Part shown: positions 47,165 through 56,930 of the stretch, one piece after another
How positions within the stretch are numbered: position 1 is the first letter of the stretch
Layout: the number at the start of each line of letters is the position of its first letter
NCBI GenBank assembly: GCA_038501625.1
Contig: JAZAYU010000005.1
Span: 12,859,484 to 12,923,483 of the forward strand
Source: Corbicula japonica
Lineage: Eukaryota; Mollusca; Bivalvia; Venerida; Cyrenidae
Length of the DNA: 64,000 nucleotides
Direction: 5' to 3'
Made by a program: the position numbers and the translations under genes
Notes under the pieces: generated by a model
What the model was told of the DNA's origin: nothing
The model's database searches: none
The model's input: the letters and a program-made list of their open reading frames with translations, nothing else

Positions 47165-48654
47165 TTCTTGCATACCTTTTATTATTTATAACATTTCTAT
47201 GTATGTATACAAACTTTTTTATTTTCCTTATGCTGAAATATTGACATTACCGCTAACCTTTTTTATAAATGACGTCAGTAACTTGAATATATGACGTCAC
47301 TCACGTGACTCATTCTACACGGGGGGTGTCAATCTGATTAAAATCATCTCCTGAAAACCGCTACACTATCAGGATCTGACGACGAGTAACTACAACGTGC
47401 TTTTATCACTAACCCTTTGAACCAATCAGATTGTCGCCTACAAAATCGCAAAAGTGAAAGTAAAAATAGTGTTTCAAACCATGGAAAGTGTTGACAGCCT
47501 GCTTAAGACATATTTTTCTGCAAATGATTGTATTTATGTAGTATTGCATTCATTTCGATCTAATGACATCTTCAGATCATTTTGCGAATTATATAAATCA
47601 TGTTTCCTATGTCGACAATTTCTAAAAATAGTAATCGGGGAAAACCGCTATTACTTATGTATGTTGTCTGCGGGTCGTCATCAGATCTAACATTTTGTTA
47701 GATATGACTTTAGTGAGATTGGGGGGGTGTAGGATCGAAATTTCCTACACGGGTGAAAACACCGGATGACCTGATCTGGTATGCAAGAACACAGAATAAA
47801 TAACATCAAATTGCTTTAAGTCCATTCTTACTGTATTTTTGTGCCCAGAGCATGAACCTTGTGGGTAGTAGTCGCCCCACCTAAACCAGTCTGGCTAAAC
47901 CTTGTGGGTAGTACTAGTTGTCGCCCCACCTAAACCAGTCTGGCTGCATGTCAATATAAAGAACGCTGATTATTCATCAGATTACAATTTACAGGAACCT
48001 GAATTTCCATCTGAAAATATCCAGATCCGGAAAAATATTACATTTTCCGAATGCAATGGATTTGTACCCCACCCACTTACATGTTACAAGAATTTACCAA
48101 TTGCAATGTTGACACAGTGTTATTGAAGCTCAAGCATTACAAATAAACTAAAATATACTGTTTACAAAAATTACATCTCCTAAAACAGTCATTGTGGATT
48201 AAACTCAAACATTTTTATTTTACCTTCACTTTTGTTGTCCACTTCATTGCATGATGTCAAACAGTTCTGTACAGCTTCAAATGGGGTATTATGTCAAACT
48301 TAGTTGATACGGGTCTGACCAGATCCAAAGATCATCTAAACCTGTTTATGAATAATTACATAAACAATTTACATATAATAAATAAATAAATGATTATTCT
48401 TTCTTCCAGGATGCTAAATTCACCCGAAATGCATTTAAGAGATACTATTAAATAAATTCATATAATTTGTGAATTTCCTGTTCTGTATACTCAGTGAATC
48501 CCTGAGGTTCTACTCTTCTTCTTTTGGTTTTCCCTGGGTTATTTTGAGAATATCTGTTCTGATTAAAATGACCTGTGAGACATCATTGAATGGAGTGCAA
48601 GACAAAATTGAAAGTAGTACAAACTTCTGATAGCGGATTTCACTGACTGTTCCA
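47165..48654. other. Non-coding stretch with a possible small ORF
   Basis: TGACGTCA-like words sit at 47271-47300. An ORF starting at ATG about 47480 in a strong context (AACCATGG) gives a 69-residue peptide (MESVDSLLKTYF...) of unknown type ending at 47690. A direct duplication of 'TGGGTAGTA..TCGCCCCACC' and 'TAAACCAGTCTGGCT' is present at 47860-47945. No function is offered. Confidence 0.3.
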
Positions 48655-48805
48655 AGGCGGTAACCACTAGGGTTCTCATTTTTGTTCATTGTTAGTGGCG
48701 TCCCTTTTGAAACTGATCATTTTATTAACAATGCTCTCTCCCTCTCTTCTCTTGACTGTGTGGTGAGGCTGTTTTTTCTGAATGTGGCGATTCCCAATAT
48801 GCATT
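48655..48805 (-). repeat. SINE-like dispersed repeat, partial copy
   Basis: Reverse-complement match to the 5' half of copy A: 'CCAAGGCGGTAACC', 'GGTTCTCATTTTTGTTCATTG', 'AGTGGCGTCCCTTTTGAAAC', 'CTCTCTCCCTCTCTTC' and 'GTGGCGATTCCCAATATGC'. The box B-like part is missing. Confidence 0.65.
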
Positions 48806-50237
48806 TTAGAAGGTCTATATTTAAGGTGCAATTATTCAGAAAACTCTGTGTCAACTATGCAGCCGGTTATGATTTGGGAATGGGTTATGATATGGAAAAA
48901 TTTTATTCATGTCAGATTTGGATATTATCTGATGCCAATGGAAATTCAGGTTCTTTTGATCAAATTTATGCATAAAAGGCATTCATTAATATATCTGTTA
49001 AATCAATTCATGTATGATTTTTAACTTACTTTAAACACAATTTTCAACAGATCTAAATGTGTTAAAAATAAATCATTGTGAATCAGATGCTTTATGTTTG
49101 AAGCATTCAAATGGAAATGTTTATAAAAATCTTACAAGATATTCGTTTAAACTTAATGATCGTACAAAATCCGACTTCTTTCAATGCAATACATTGAAAT
49201 GATTTTATTACTTACATCGCTACAATGTTCCACAATAAATAGCCACAATGATAAGGGCCCTAAATTAAAAAAAAGTTTTGCCTTGTCCTACTCAGCGGAA
49301 ACTCCTACTTTCATTTTGCAGAGTGCATTAAATGACGTAACGGGACGTAACGTTCAATAAAACCAAAAGAGCCAAAATCTTGTTTACTGCGGTATAGTCT
49401 TTCGAATCTAAACATGTTAAACTTTAGTCAGTTGAAGACGGTCAGTATTCTGGAAGAAGAATATAAAATTTCAGTTTTACAAAGATTTTGTAACGTTACA
49501 ATACGTAAACCACCAAATCCACCTCCATTTTCCATATGAAAAATTCTATTTACAAAGAGAAATGCTATTGTCAATATACATTAAAATGTAACCTGGGTGT
49601 TATAAAACATTGTATCACGAAAATAACTTGATAAATACTCCCTATTCAGTTGATTGCGCTGGATTTTTCGTCTAAACCGAACGTTGTCGAATCCAATATA
49701 ATGGCAATCCGCCATTAGGTATTCATGCGCGTTCATGTCTCAAAATCTTGTCTGACGTTCCACGAGTTAAATTTCTTCAAATATTGATTGATTCCATATG
49801 TTTAAATATAACTTTAATCTTTTTGCACAGCATTACAAAATTTACAGCTCTGCAGCATTGACTTACTTTTTGAAACTCAGAACTATATTCTAGGGTAGCA
49901 CGCAAGACTGTCGTAACAACATTGAAATAAAGAAGGAGGTACGACAGTCTTGCATGCAACCCTAAATTGTTAGGTTTGCAGTAATTCAAAAAGATTGTCG
50001 AAAACCGGCTAAACTGGGTCGTGCCGACCCAAAAATGAGAGGGAAAATTAGCAGAAAGGTAATTGGATGTTCGACTGCGTGGCTGGTATATCAATGGATC
50101 AATAGATTTCTCTTTAGACCTTTCAGATGGGCGGACAACGTGGCATTTAGTCTGATACGAATAATGAAGCTATTGATATTCATGGCTGCTGTTCATTTTT
50201 ACAGTAATATACTTAGGGAAATAAAACTGACATGTGC
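48806..50237. other. Non-coding stretch containing a short hairpin (49891-49964)
   Basis: Apart from the hairpin listed separately, no gene, RNA or repeat is recognised. ORFs at 49777-50094 (minus) and 50035-50250 (plus) overlap each other and show no known domain. Confidence 0.35.
49891..49964. other. 74-nt hairpin with 25-bp stem
   Basis: 49891-49915 (TAGGGTAGCACGCAAGACTG...) pairs with 49940-49964 at 23 of 25 positions around a 24-base loop. Size and stem length are those of an animal microRNA precursor, but equally of a tiny MITE. An 18-base piece of the arm (CGACAGTCTTGCGTGCTA) recurs at 59446-59463, which favours a repeat. Confidence 0.45.
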
Positions 50238-50425
50238 ATATTTGAAATAGCCACATCCAGAAAGCACAGCCTCGCCACAAAAGGCTGCGAATGAAAGCGA
50301 GGATGGGTTTCTAAAATGATTAATTTCAAGTAAGACACCACAAACAATTAACGAAAAAGAGAACTTGAGGGGTGGAAGCCTTGGAACGGTCAGAGGCAAA
50401 ACAATTTGCCACTGGTGGTTTGAAC
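50238..50425 (+). repeat. SINE-like dispersed repeat, diverged copy
   Basis: Aligns with copy A from 'ACATGTGCATATTTGAAATAG' to 'GGTTTGAACC', including 'GCCTTGGAACGGTCAGAGGC' and 'TTTGCCACTGGTGG'. Here the box B-like word GGTTTGAACC is closer to the Pol III consensus than in copy A, which supports a tRNA-derived origin. Confidence 0.6.
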
Positions 50426-50584
50426 CAAAAGAGATTATAACTTGAGGTAAATATCTGATGTGCTTGTATTTTTAATGTTCTAAAATGCTCAATAATAGTT
50501 ACGTGATATATACAAATTAACTTGTATCTTAAAACACATCTTCTAAAATAACAAAGCAATTTCCAGTAGCAACAAGATCAAAAT

Positions 50585-50640
50585 ACACTTAACAACAACA
50601 ACAACAACAACAACACCAGCAGCAGCAGTATCCAACTGTA
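50585..50640 (+). repeat. (AAC)n(AGC)n microsatellite
   Basis: A run of AACAAC followed by AGCAGCAG. A similar compound (CAA)n(CAG)n tract lies at 37988-38030. The minus-strand frame through it gives a poly-Cys tail and is not a gene. Confidence 0.8.
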
Positions 50641-50959
50641 TTTGAAGCAACAACAATAGCAACAACATTTGTTATGGTGGTTCGGTGAAGATCACTGTGG
50701 AGTTGGCGTGAAATTGGTGATGAACGTTTAGTGAGTATTGTTTGGAAATTTGGTGAATATTCTGTGCAAGTCAAGAAAATGATCGGCAATTTTTAAGATT
50801 ACAAGTTTCGTTTGATATTGATTTTTTAAAAATAATGTCGACTTATTATAGACGTTACTATTATATAGTAATATAAAACGGTTTTTTTTTTGCTTTCAAT
50901 ATAAACATTAATACCTACCTGAATAAAATGTAATCGACCAACCGCTTCCCTAATTTGCG

Positions 50960-51065
50960 TTCAGTCTCCAGTCCAGGAGAGCAGATGTCCTGCCAGGAAA
51001 GGGGATCGAACCCTGGAATACTGGTTTTGTGGCCTTATGCTCTGTAGACCGAGCAGCCTAAGGAA
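50960..51065 (-). repeat. tRNA-like sequence (possible SINE head)
   Basis: On the minus strand 'GCTCGGTCTACAGAGC' could form a D-arm (GCTC/GAGC) and 'GGGTTCGATCCCC' is a good box B/T-arm. No proper anticodon or acceptor stem can be drawn, so it is scored as tRNA-derived repeat or pseudogene. Confidence 0.4.
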
Positions 51066-51192
51066 TACTTGTTTGAGTTATAAAGAAAAATATTTTTGAA
51101 GCAATGATACTGGTATAATTAACAAGAAACCTGGTTACGTAGCCTAATGATATATGCATGTTTTCTGAAAACGTTCTTTTACAGTACCCAAG

Positions 51193-51322
51193 GTTATAAA
51201 ACTGAGCATGGAAACCAGTCTCAAATCTCAAGCATCTGATTGACTGAAATGGCGACCAGTCGCCATTTCAGCCAATCAGATCCTTGAGATTTGAGACTGG
51301 TTTCCAATCTCAGCTTTATAAC
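51193..51322. mobile_element. Palindromic MITE, copy 2
   Basis: Same 130-bp length, centre (GGCGACCAGTCGCC) and ends as copy 1 (39055-39184), with a few changes in the right arm ('CCAATCTCAGCTTTATAAC'). Followed by 'CTTCAGCCCAGG', a flank shared with the other copies, so the true element may be slightly longer than the palindrome. Confidence 0.8.
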
Positions 51323-51519
51323 CTTCAGCCCAGGACTCTGAAGAATACCAATCACTTCTTTAGTATCTGTGGTGGAGTAATACAATTGGCAACGACGGCA
51401 CTTGTGGCATCGGCGCATTTATTCCCAACTTTGAGCAGAATGACTAGATGTAACTAACGAAAGGACCATCAATAACAGAGCAATAGTGTTTCGGTCAATC
51501 CAATCAATCAGTTGCCAAG

Positions 51520-51646
51520 GTCATAAAACTGAGCATGGAAACCAGTCTCAAATCTCAAGCATCTGATTGGCTGAAATGGCGACTGGTCATGCCAGCGAAT
51601 CAGATACTTGAGATTTGAGACTGGTTTCCAATCTCAGCTTTATATC
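51520..51646. mobile_element. Palindromic MITE, copy 3
   Basis: Same family only ~200 bases from copy 2 and in the same local context. The centre has decayed (GGCGACTGGTCATGCC), and the right arm shares the 'CCAATCTCAGCTTTATA' variant with copy 2, suggesting the two are close relatives or a local duplication. Confidence 0.8.
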
Positions 51647-52189
51647 CTTTAGCCCTGGTATATAAAGTGATAGCCTTATCTGAAAGTGTGTCTGAAAAAT
51701 CATATCTTGTACAAAGAGTGCAATACTTTTGTCGCCATCTTTATATAGTTTCCGCCCTCTTTTACATGTTAACGCAATGTGGTTCCTTTGATTGCCCTAC
51801 GTTTCATTTCCAAATGAACAAGCATACATTATTTTAGTGACACACTGTTGACTTTTAAAATTGTCAAAAGATTGTTAAAAATTCAGTCGTATTTAATTTG
51901 GTATTTTTATAATTGCAGTTTAAAATATTTCATAAAAACAATTAAACAAAGTGTCGACATTTGGTTAAACAGATTTAAATTAAGTTATATAATAATATGT
52001 CATTAATTAAAGGCTCACAACCTGGCTACAATGAGTTACTGGTGGCCAATGACACCCAAACAAAAAGTGGACATTTATTCCTACTTGCAAAGACAAACAT
52101 GCTATAGTTGATTAGATATTTTTTAAATCTAATAATACGTATATATAAAATTGAAAAGTTTACCCTGTATTAACCAGGCATAATATATC

Positions 52190-52330
52190 AAAAAGTGAAA
52201 TATGCCTTACAGGAAAAAACAACATCCAAAAGACACAGCATCTCCACACAGCCAACAGGTATAGAGGAAAAGAGTGTATGGTTGATAAAATAATCGATTT
52301 GAAAATAGACACCACAAACAATTTACGAAT
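52190..52330 (+). repeat. SINE-like dispersed repeat, 5' fragment
   Basis: 'AAAAAGTGAAATATGCCTTAC', 'ACAGCATCTCCACACAGCC' and 'GACACCACAAACAATTTACG' align with the first ~130 bases of copy A. The rest is absent. Confidence 0.55.
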
Positions 52331-52994
52331 ATGTAGTTAAGCAATTTTATGAACCGTAGGCTTTGTAAGGAGTTTGTGTGATAATAAGCCTTACATACTG
52401 TACATTGTATTTTACAATGCTTATATACTCTATTACGTAACATTTTGGTGTGTTTCTTTTTCAGACCAAACGCAGTAGCCTCGTGCAAGATGATTGCCTA
52501 AAAGAACAACATTGGTAAAGGTTCCTCCAAGAAATGATCTAGTGAAATAGTTTTAAAATCCGGCTGGCGTTTTTAAGGTGAAGATTTTAGAGATTGTGCT
52601 TATTATCCCCATGGCGGGGAAAGAGTTGACTCCAGGGTTATTATTTGAAGAACTTTAGAAGAGGTCAATGCTAAGATGCTTCACGTAAAAATTGGTTACA
52701 CTCTATTTAGAGGTTACTGAGGAGTTGTTGTTGTTGTTGTGAAGCAAATTGTTGACAGACTCCACGCAAGAGAAGACAACAGATTCCGGACAAAGAACGC
52801 TCACAATAGCTCGGAGGCTCATGTTTAGCTAAAATAGGCATAACACTGTCAAATCTAACCAGACCTTGGTCCAGTTATACTTGTAATTTTATTAATTATC
52901 ATTTCTTTTTATTCAAGTAAGTTAATTTATTGAGGAAAAGTTAATTATATTTACTGCCTGAAAAATCATTCAAACTTTGAAGCTCTCACGTTTT
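52331..52994. other. Non-coding stretch, no gene seen
   Basis: A short (GTT)n run lies at about 52724-52740. No ORF, RNA or repeat of note otherwise. Confidence 0.35.
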
Positions 52995-54370
52995 AGCTCG
53001 ACTATTCTGAGAATATAAGAGCTATCCTACTAACTCCGGCGTCGGCGTCAACGACCTCGTCCATCAGACATACTATGCACTAACTTTGAAACTAATTGCA
53101 ATATCTACTTAAAACTTGGAATATATATTAAACACCATAATGTTCATCATTATCAAAATTTCTGCACCTTTTTCTCAGTATTCCCTCCTGTTCACTTAGA
53201 TTTTGCGAGAGACATAAAATGTACTTCGGCCCAAAACTTTGAAACTTCTTGAGATATCTACCTGTCACTTTGATTATATATTCACCACCAAAATCTACAC
53301 CATTAACCAGCAAGATCTATAATTCTGCTTCAATTACATTTCAAAATATTTTAGTATACCCTTTTTACATAGATTTTGCTTCAAGCAAAATATGCACATT
53401 TTTCATAGCTTTGAAGCTACTTGGAATATCAACTTGAAACTTCAAATATATATTAATCACCAATTTCTACACCATTACCAATAAGACCCATAACTCTGCT
53501 CTAGTTAATTTTTTTTCATTATGACCACTTTTCACTTTGATTTTGTGTCAAACAAAATATGCACTTCATTACTTAAACCCACTTCCAGTGGAATGGCTTC
53601 CAAGTTCCAATTTCATCTATTGAAATATCTACTCGAAACTTGGAATATATATTCACTATCAAACATATAATCTACATCATGACCAGCATGGCTCATAACT
53701 TTTTTCAATAAATGCCACTTATTAGTTAGATTGTGCATTAAAGTGTTTAGGCACTTCTACCATAATTTTGAAATTACTAACGATATCCACTTCTCACTTG
53801 AAATATTTACATTTTTAAGATCATAATCCACATAACTCTTACACAGATCTATTACACATGTTTTTGCAGGTTATGCCTCTTTTCACTTAACAGTTTTCGT
53901 AAACGTTTTTTATTCAGTTCGTCAATGACTTTAACATCAGGCAGATGATTGATATGAAACAAAAAATAAATGTCGCCAGTCATGACCTACTTTGTTTCCA
54001 TTAACATCCTAAACTCTTCCAAAAATATTTCACAATTATGCCTCTTTTGACACTAAAAATTTACTTTATAGTTTTTACGCAGTTGGACGATCTTTATTTT
54101 ATTCCCCTATTAATATTTTAATATTGATATGGAACTTAAAATAGATGTCAGACATTATGACTTACTTCATATCCTAAACTAACCTTAAAACTCTTTCAAA
54201 ATAACTGCAAAGTCATGCCCCTTGTAACTCAGTATATTTTTATGTTTTCGATTTGTTTCTTTTATCCCTGTCATCGTGTTCTTGCTGATTTTACTCCAGG
54301 TGCTCTGGTCTCGGAAAGATCATTGAGTACCCGCCCTTTGGCTTTGCAATGCTATTAAATTCTTATGTTT

Positions 54371-54632
54371 ATATGTTTGTATGCTTTTGCATGCAACATT
54401 GTTGAGCTGATGGGTGGATTGGAGTTATTTCACCAAGACAATTTGTACTTGTTTTGTGATACGAGAACCTGTTGGGGCAAGTGTGAGGTTGGTGCACCCT
54501 AGAACCTGGTTTAAACCCCCAGTGGCAATTTGTTTTGCCACTGACCGTTCCAAGGCGGTATCCCCAAAGGTTCTCTTGTTTATTAATTGTTTGTGGCGTC
54601 CTATTTGAATTGACATACATATATAAAACATG

Positions 54633-54667
<35 letters not shown>

Positions 54668-54735
54668 TCTCTTCTTTTTCGCTGCGTGGGGAGGCTGTGT
54701 TTTTTTGAGTGTGGCGATTCCTGATATGCATATGT
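54371..54735 (-). repeat. SINE-like dispersed repeat, full copy with (CT)n
   Basis: Reverse complement of copy A over its whole length, from 'TTGTATGCTTTTGCATGCAAC' to 'GTGGCGATTCCTGATATGC'. It includes a long (CT)n tract at 54632-54664 that is short in copy A. Overlapping frames give Arg-Glu repeats from this tract and are not genes. Confidence 0.75.
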
Positions 54736-54965
54736 TGCTTTTTTATGCATATAGCCTATTTCTTTAATATTGCTTTAATATTAATTGTTTGTGGCGTCCT
54801 ATTTGAATTGACATACATATATAAAACATGAGCTCTCTCTCTCTCTCTCTCTCTCTCTTCCTCTCTTCTTTTTCGCTGCGTGGGGAGGCTGTGTTTTTTG
54901 AGTGTGGCGATTCCTGATATGCATATGTTGCTTTTTTATGCATATAGCCTATTTCTTTAATATAG
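54578..54965. repeat. Recent tandem duplication of ~190 bp
   Basis: The segment from 'TTAATTGTTTGTGGCGTCC' through the (CT)n tract to 'AGCCTATTTCTTTAATA' occurs twice in a row (about 54578-54775 and 54776-54965), practically identical except for (CT)n length and a T-run. It duplicates the SINE 5' part together with flanking DNA, so it happened after insertion. Confidence 0.85.
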
Positions 54966-55210
54966 GAATATATGGAAAATAGAACGAAAGTCATCCATGA
55001 TGACCTGCCTTATTTTCAATTTCAATATTTTGATCAGTTATGTCCCTTTTTTTACTTAGAATACTCTGTAAAGATTTTATTTAGTTGGAATCTATCTTTA
55101 ACATTACACGGGTGAGTGATATGAATCTTAAAATAAATACCCAACACCATGATCTTCTTCATTTACAACAAGCTCCACAACTATTTTTCAGTTTTTGGTA
55201 CATTAAGGAA

Positions 55211-56234
55211 TTTATTCTGTTATTTAAATTAGTTTCTTCTTTATAATGGACTTGTTAATATTAGTCCTCTTTGGACCTGAGTGTTTGGCAATAGTTGTTT
55301 GAGTTTACTCTAAAAATAAATTAACTGCTACCTACTATTTTAAATGAAAATACACATTTATATCAAATAATAATCTTTTTCAAAATTACATTTATTTCAA
55401 ATGAAATGTCGAGCGTGCTGTCTTCTCTGACAGCTTTTATTGCAATTGCAATATGGCTGTGTGAACCATGATGGTCAACCTGTAACTCATAATTAAGCTA
55501 TGACCTGTACTGATAATGTGAATTGTATAACAAAAATACTTCTAAGTGATGAAATGACAGAATAGTGTTTGAAAATGCCATCGTAATAAATTGATTTAAA
55601 TAAACGCATTCTTGTGAAGCTTTGTAATAATAAAGTAGCTGAACATAAATTTGAGTTATTAAAAATAAATACTTATTTTTCCGCAGTAGTTGTAATTCAA
55701 TTTATAATGTTAGAAAATCTCAGTAATTAAATTGTAATTTCACTGAAAATGTTTTAGGGCAATGCAAAATAGATATAGATGTTCCAGCAAAACATATCAA
55801 TAGTACAACATTATGTCTTAAAATACTAATCGTATATGCTTGGTTCAGATTAGAAACTCCGGCCATCATGAAAATGTTTGTGGGCGGTTACTTGGCGGAG
55901 CTTCTGTTTCTTCTAGCCGGGCTATCTCCTCAGAACCTTGCTTCTGTACAAGAGATTCGTACACTGGCATCGGAAATGCTACATGCACTGTTAAAAGTAA
56001 AATATGTGTAAAATGCAAATGCATATGAAAGCCAAAAAACTGTTATATCAAAGTTTTAATAAAAGACAAAATAATGCTTCAGATTTTTTGTGCAATTAAA
56101 ATTATCAGGTGGGCATTTAACCATTCACTTCATGGGATGTAGCTTACATCTTTTGTGTTGCCAGTGAAGATCCATGCAGTCTGATCAGAATCTAGAATGT
56201 TAAATATTTAATTACCAGTTAATTTCTGACCGAG
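55211..56234. other. Non-coding stretch; possible orphan exon at 55851-55995
   Basis: Most is AT-rich. At 55848-56000 a GC-richer block is preceded by 'TTGGTTCAG' (acceptor-like) and followed by 'AAAAGTAAAAT' (weak donor-like). One frame across it gives 'ENVCGRLLGGASVSSSR...EPCFCTRDSYTGIGNATC', Cys-containing with a possible N-glycosylation site. No family is recognised. Confidence 0.25.
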
Positions 56235-56475
56235 AAGTGTACAGGTTGAAATTATAAAACTGTGATTGGAGACCAGTCATAGATCACAAGAATCTGATTG
56301 GCTGAAAATGGAGACCTATCTCCCAATCAGCCAATCAGATACATAAGACCAGTCTCAAGGCACAAGCATCTGAATCACTGAAATGAAGACAAGTCTCCAG
56401 CCAATTAGATTCTTGTGGTTTACGACTCGTCTCCAGTTCTCTTCTCTTCTCAGTTTTATAATCTTGGAGCCTGTT
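56235..56475. mobile_element. Diverged, doubled member of the palindromic MITE family
   Basis: Begins 'AAATTATAAAACTGTGATTGG' and ends 'CTCAGTTTTATAATCTTGG'. Inside are four segments with 'GAGACCAGTC', 'CACAAG(A/C)ATCTGA(T/A)T' and 'CCAATCAG' in alternating orientation. This looks like one family member nested in or fused to another, older than copies 1-3. Confidence 0.6.
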
Positions 56476-56806
56476 CGTAGATCCTGATCAGACTGCACAA
56501 AAAAATAGACAATAAAACACGTCACAAGTCTGATTTTCATAAAAAGTGTAGATATATACTTTTAAAACAAGGCTGTCAATAACTTACATCATCCCTAGCA
56601 TCCGCATGCTCCTATGTTGAGCCGTGTAATGATCTTGACTGCCACATGAGTACCAAGAAGTGTCACTGTAAGGGAGCATACAACCCCAGTCAGGTTTTGA
56701 TTTAAAAAAAGCCTGGCCCTAAAATCAGAAACAATATTTACAACATAATTTATTCATGTGTATGTGCTAACTGAAAGGTGCATTTGATGTTTAATTTGAG
56801 CATTCC

Positions 56807-56930
56807 TTTTCTTCCGATATTGTATGTTTGTTTACTCTTTTCTTCCGATATTATATGTTTGTTTACTCTTTTCTTCCGATATTGTATGTTTGTTTACTCT
56901 TTTCTTCCGATATAGTATGTTTGTTTACTC
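56807..56930 (+). repeat. 31-bp minisatellite, four copies
   Basis: Four nearly perfect units 'TTTTCTTCCGATATTG' + 'TATGTTTGTTTACTC'. They differ at a single base (ATATTG / ATATTA / ATATTG / ATATAG). Because 31 is not a multiple of three the frame shifts at each unit, and two overlapping ORFs result by chance. Confidence 0.9.

Larger units (their letters stand above)
52995..55210 (+). repeat. Degenerate tandem field (~150-200-bp units), interrupted by SINE-like DNA
   Basis: Starts 'AGCTCGACTATTCTGAGAATA' and 'GGCGTCGGCGTCAACGAC', a head I associate with widespread bivalve repeats. Units share 'TTTGAAACT..T..(G/C)ATATCTAC', 'ACTTGGAATATATATT', 'CACCA...TCTACACCATTA' and 'CA(T/A)AACTCT', with landmarks near 53100, 53252, 53423, 53623 and 53784. 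Units resume at 54970-55210 after a SINE-like insertion at 54371-54965, so the field is older than that insertion. Confidence 0.6.

Noticed and set aside
54369..54994. ORFs with Arg-Glu repeats ('KRERERERER')
   Set aside because: Encoded by the (CT)n tract of a SINE-like repeat.
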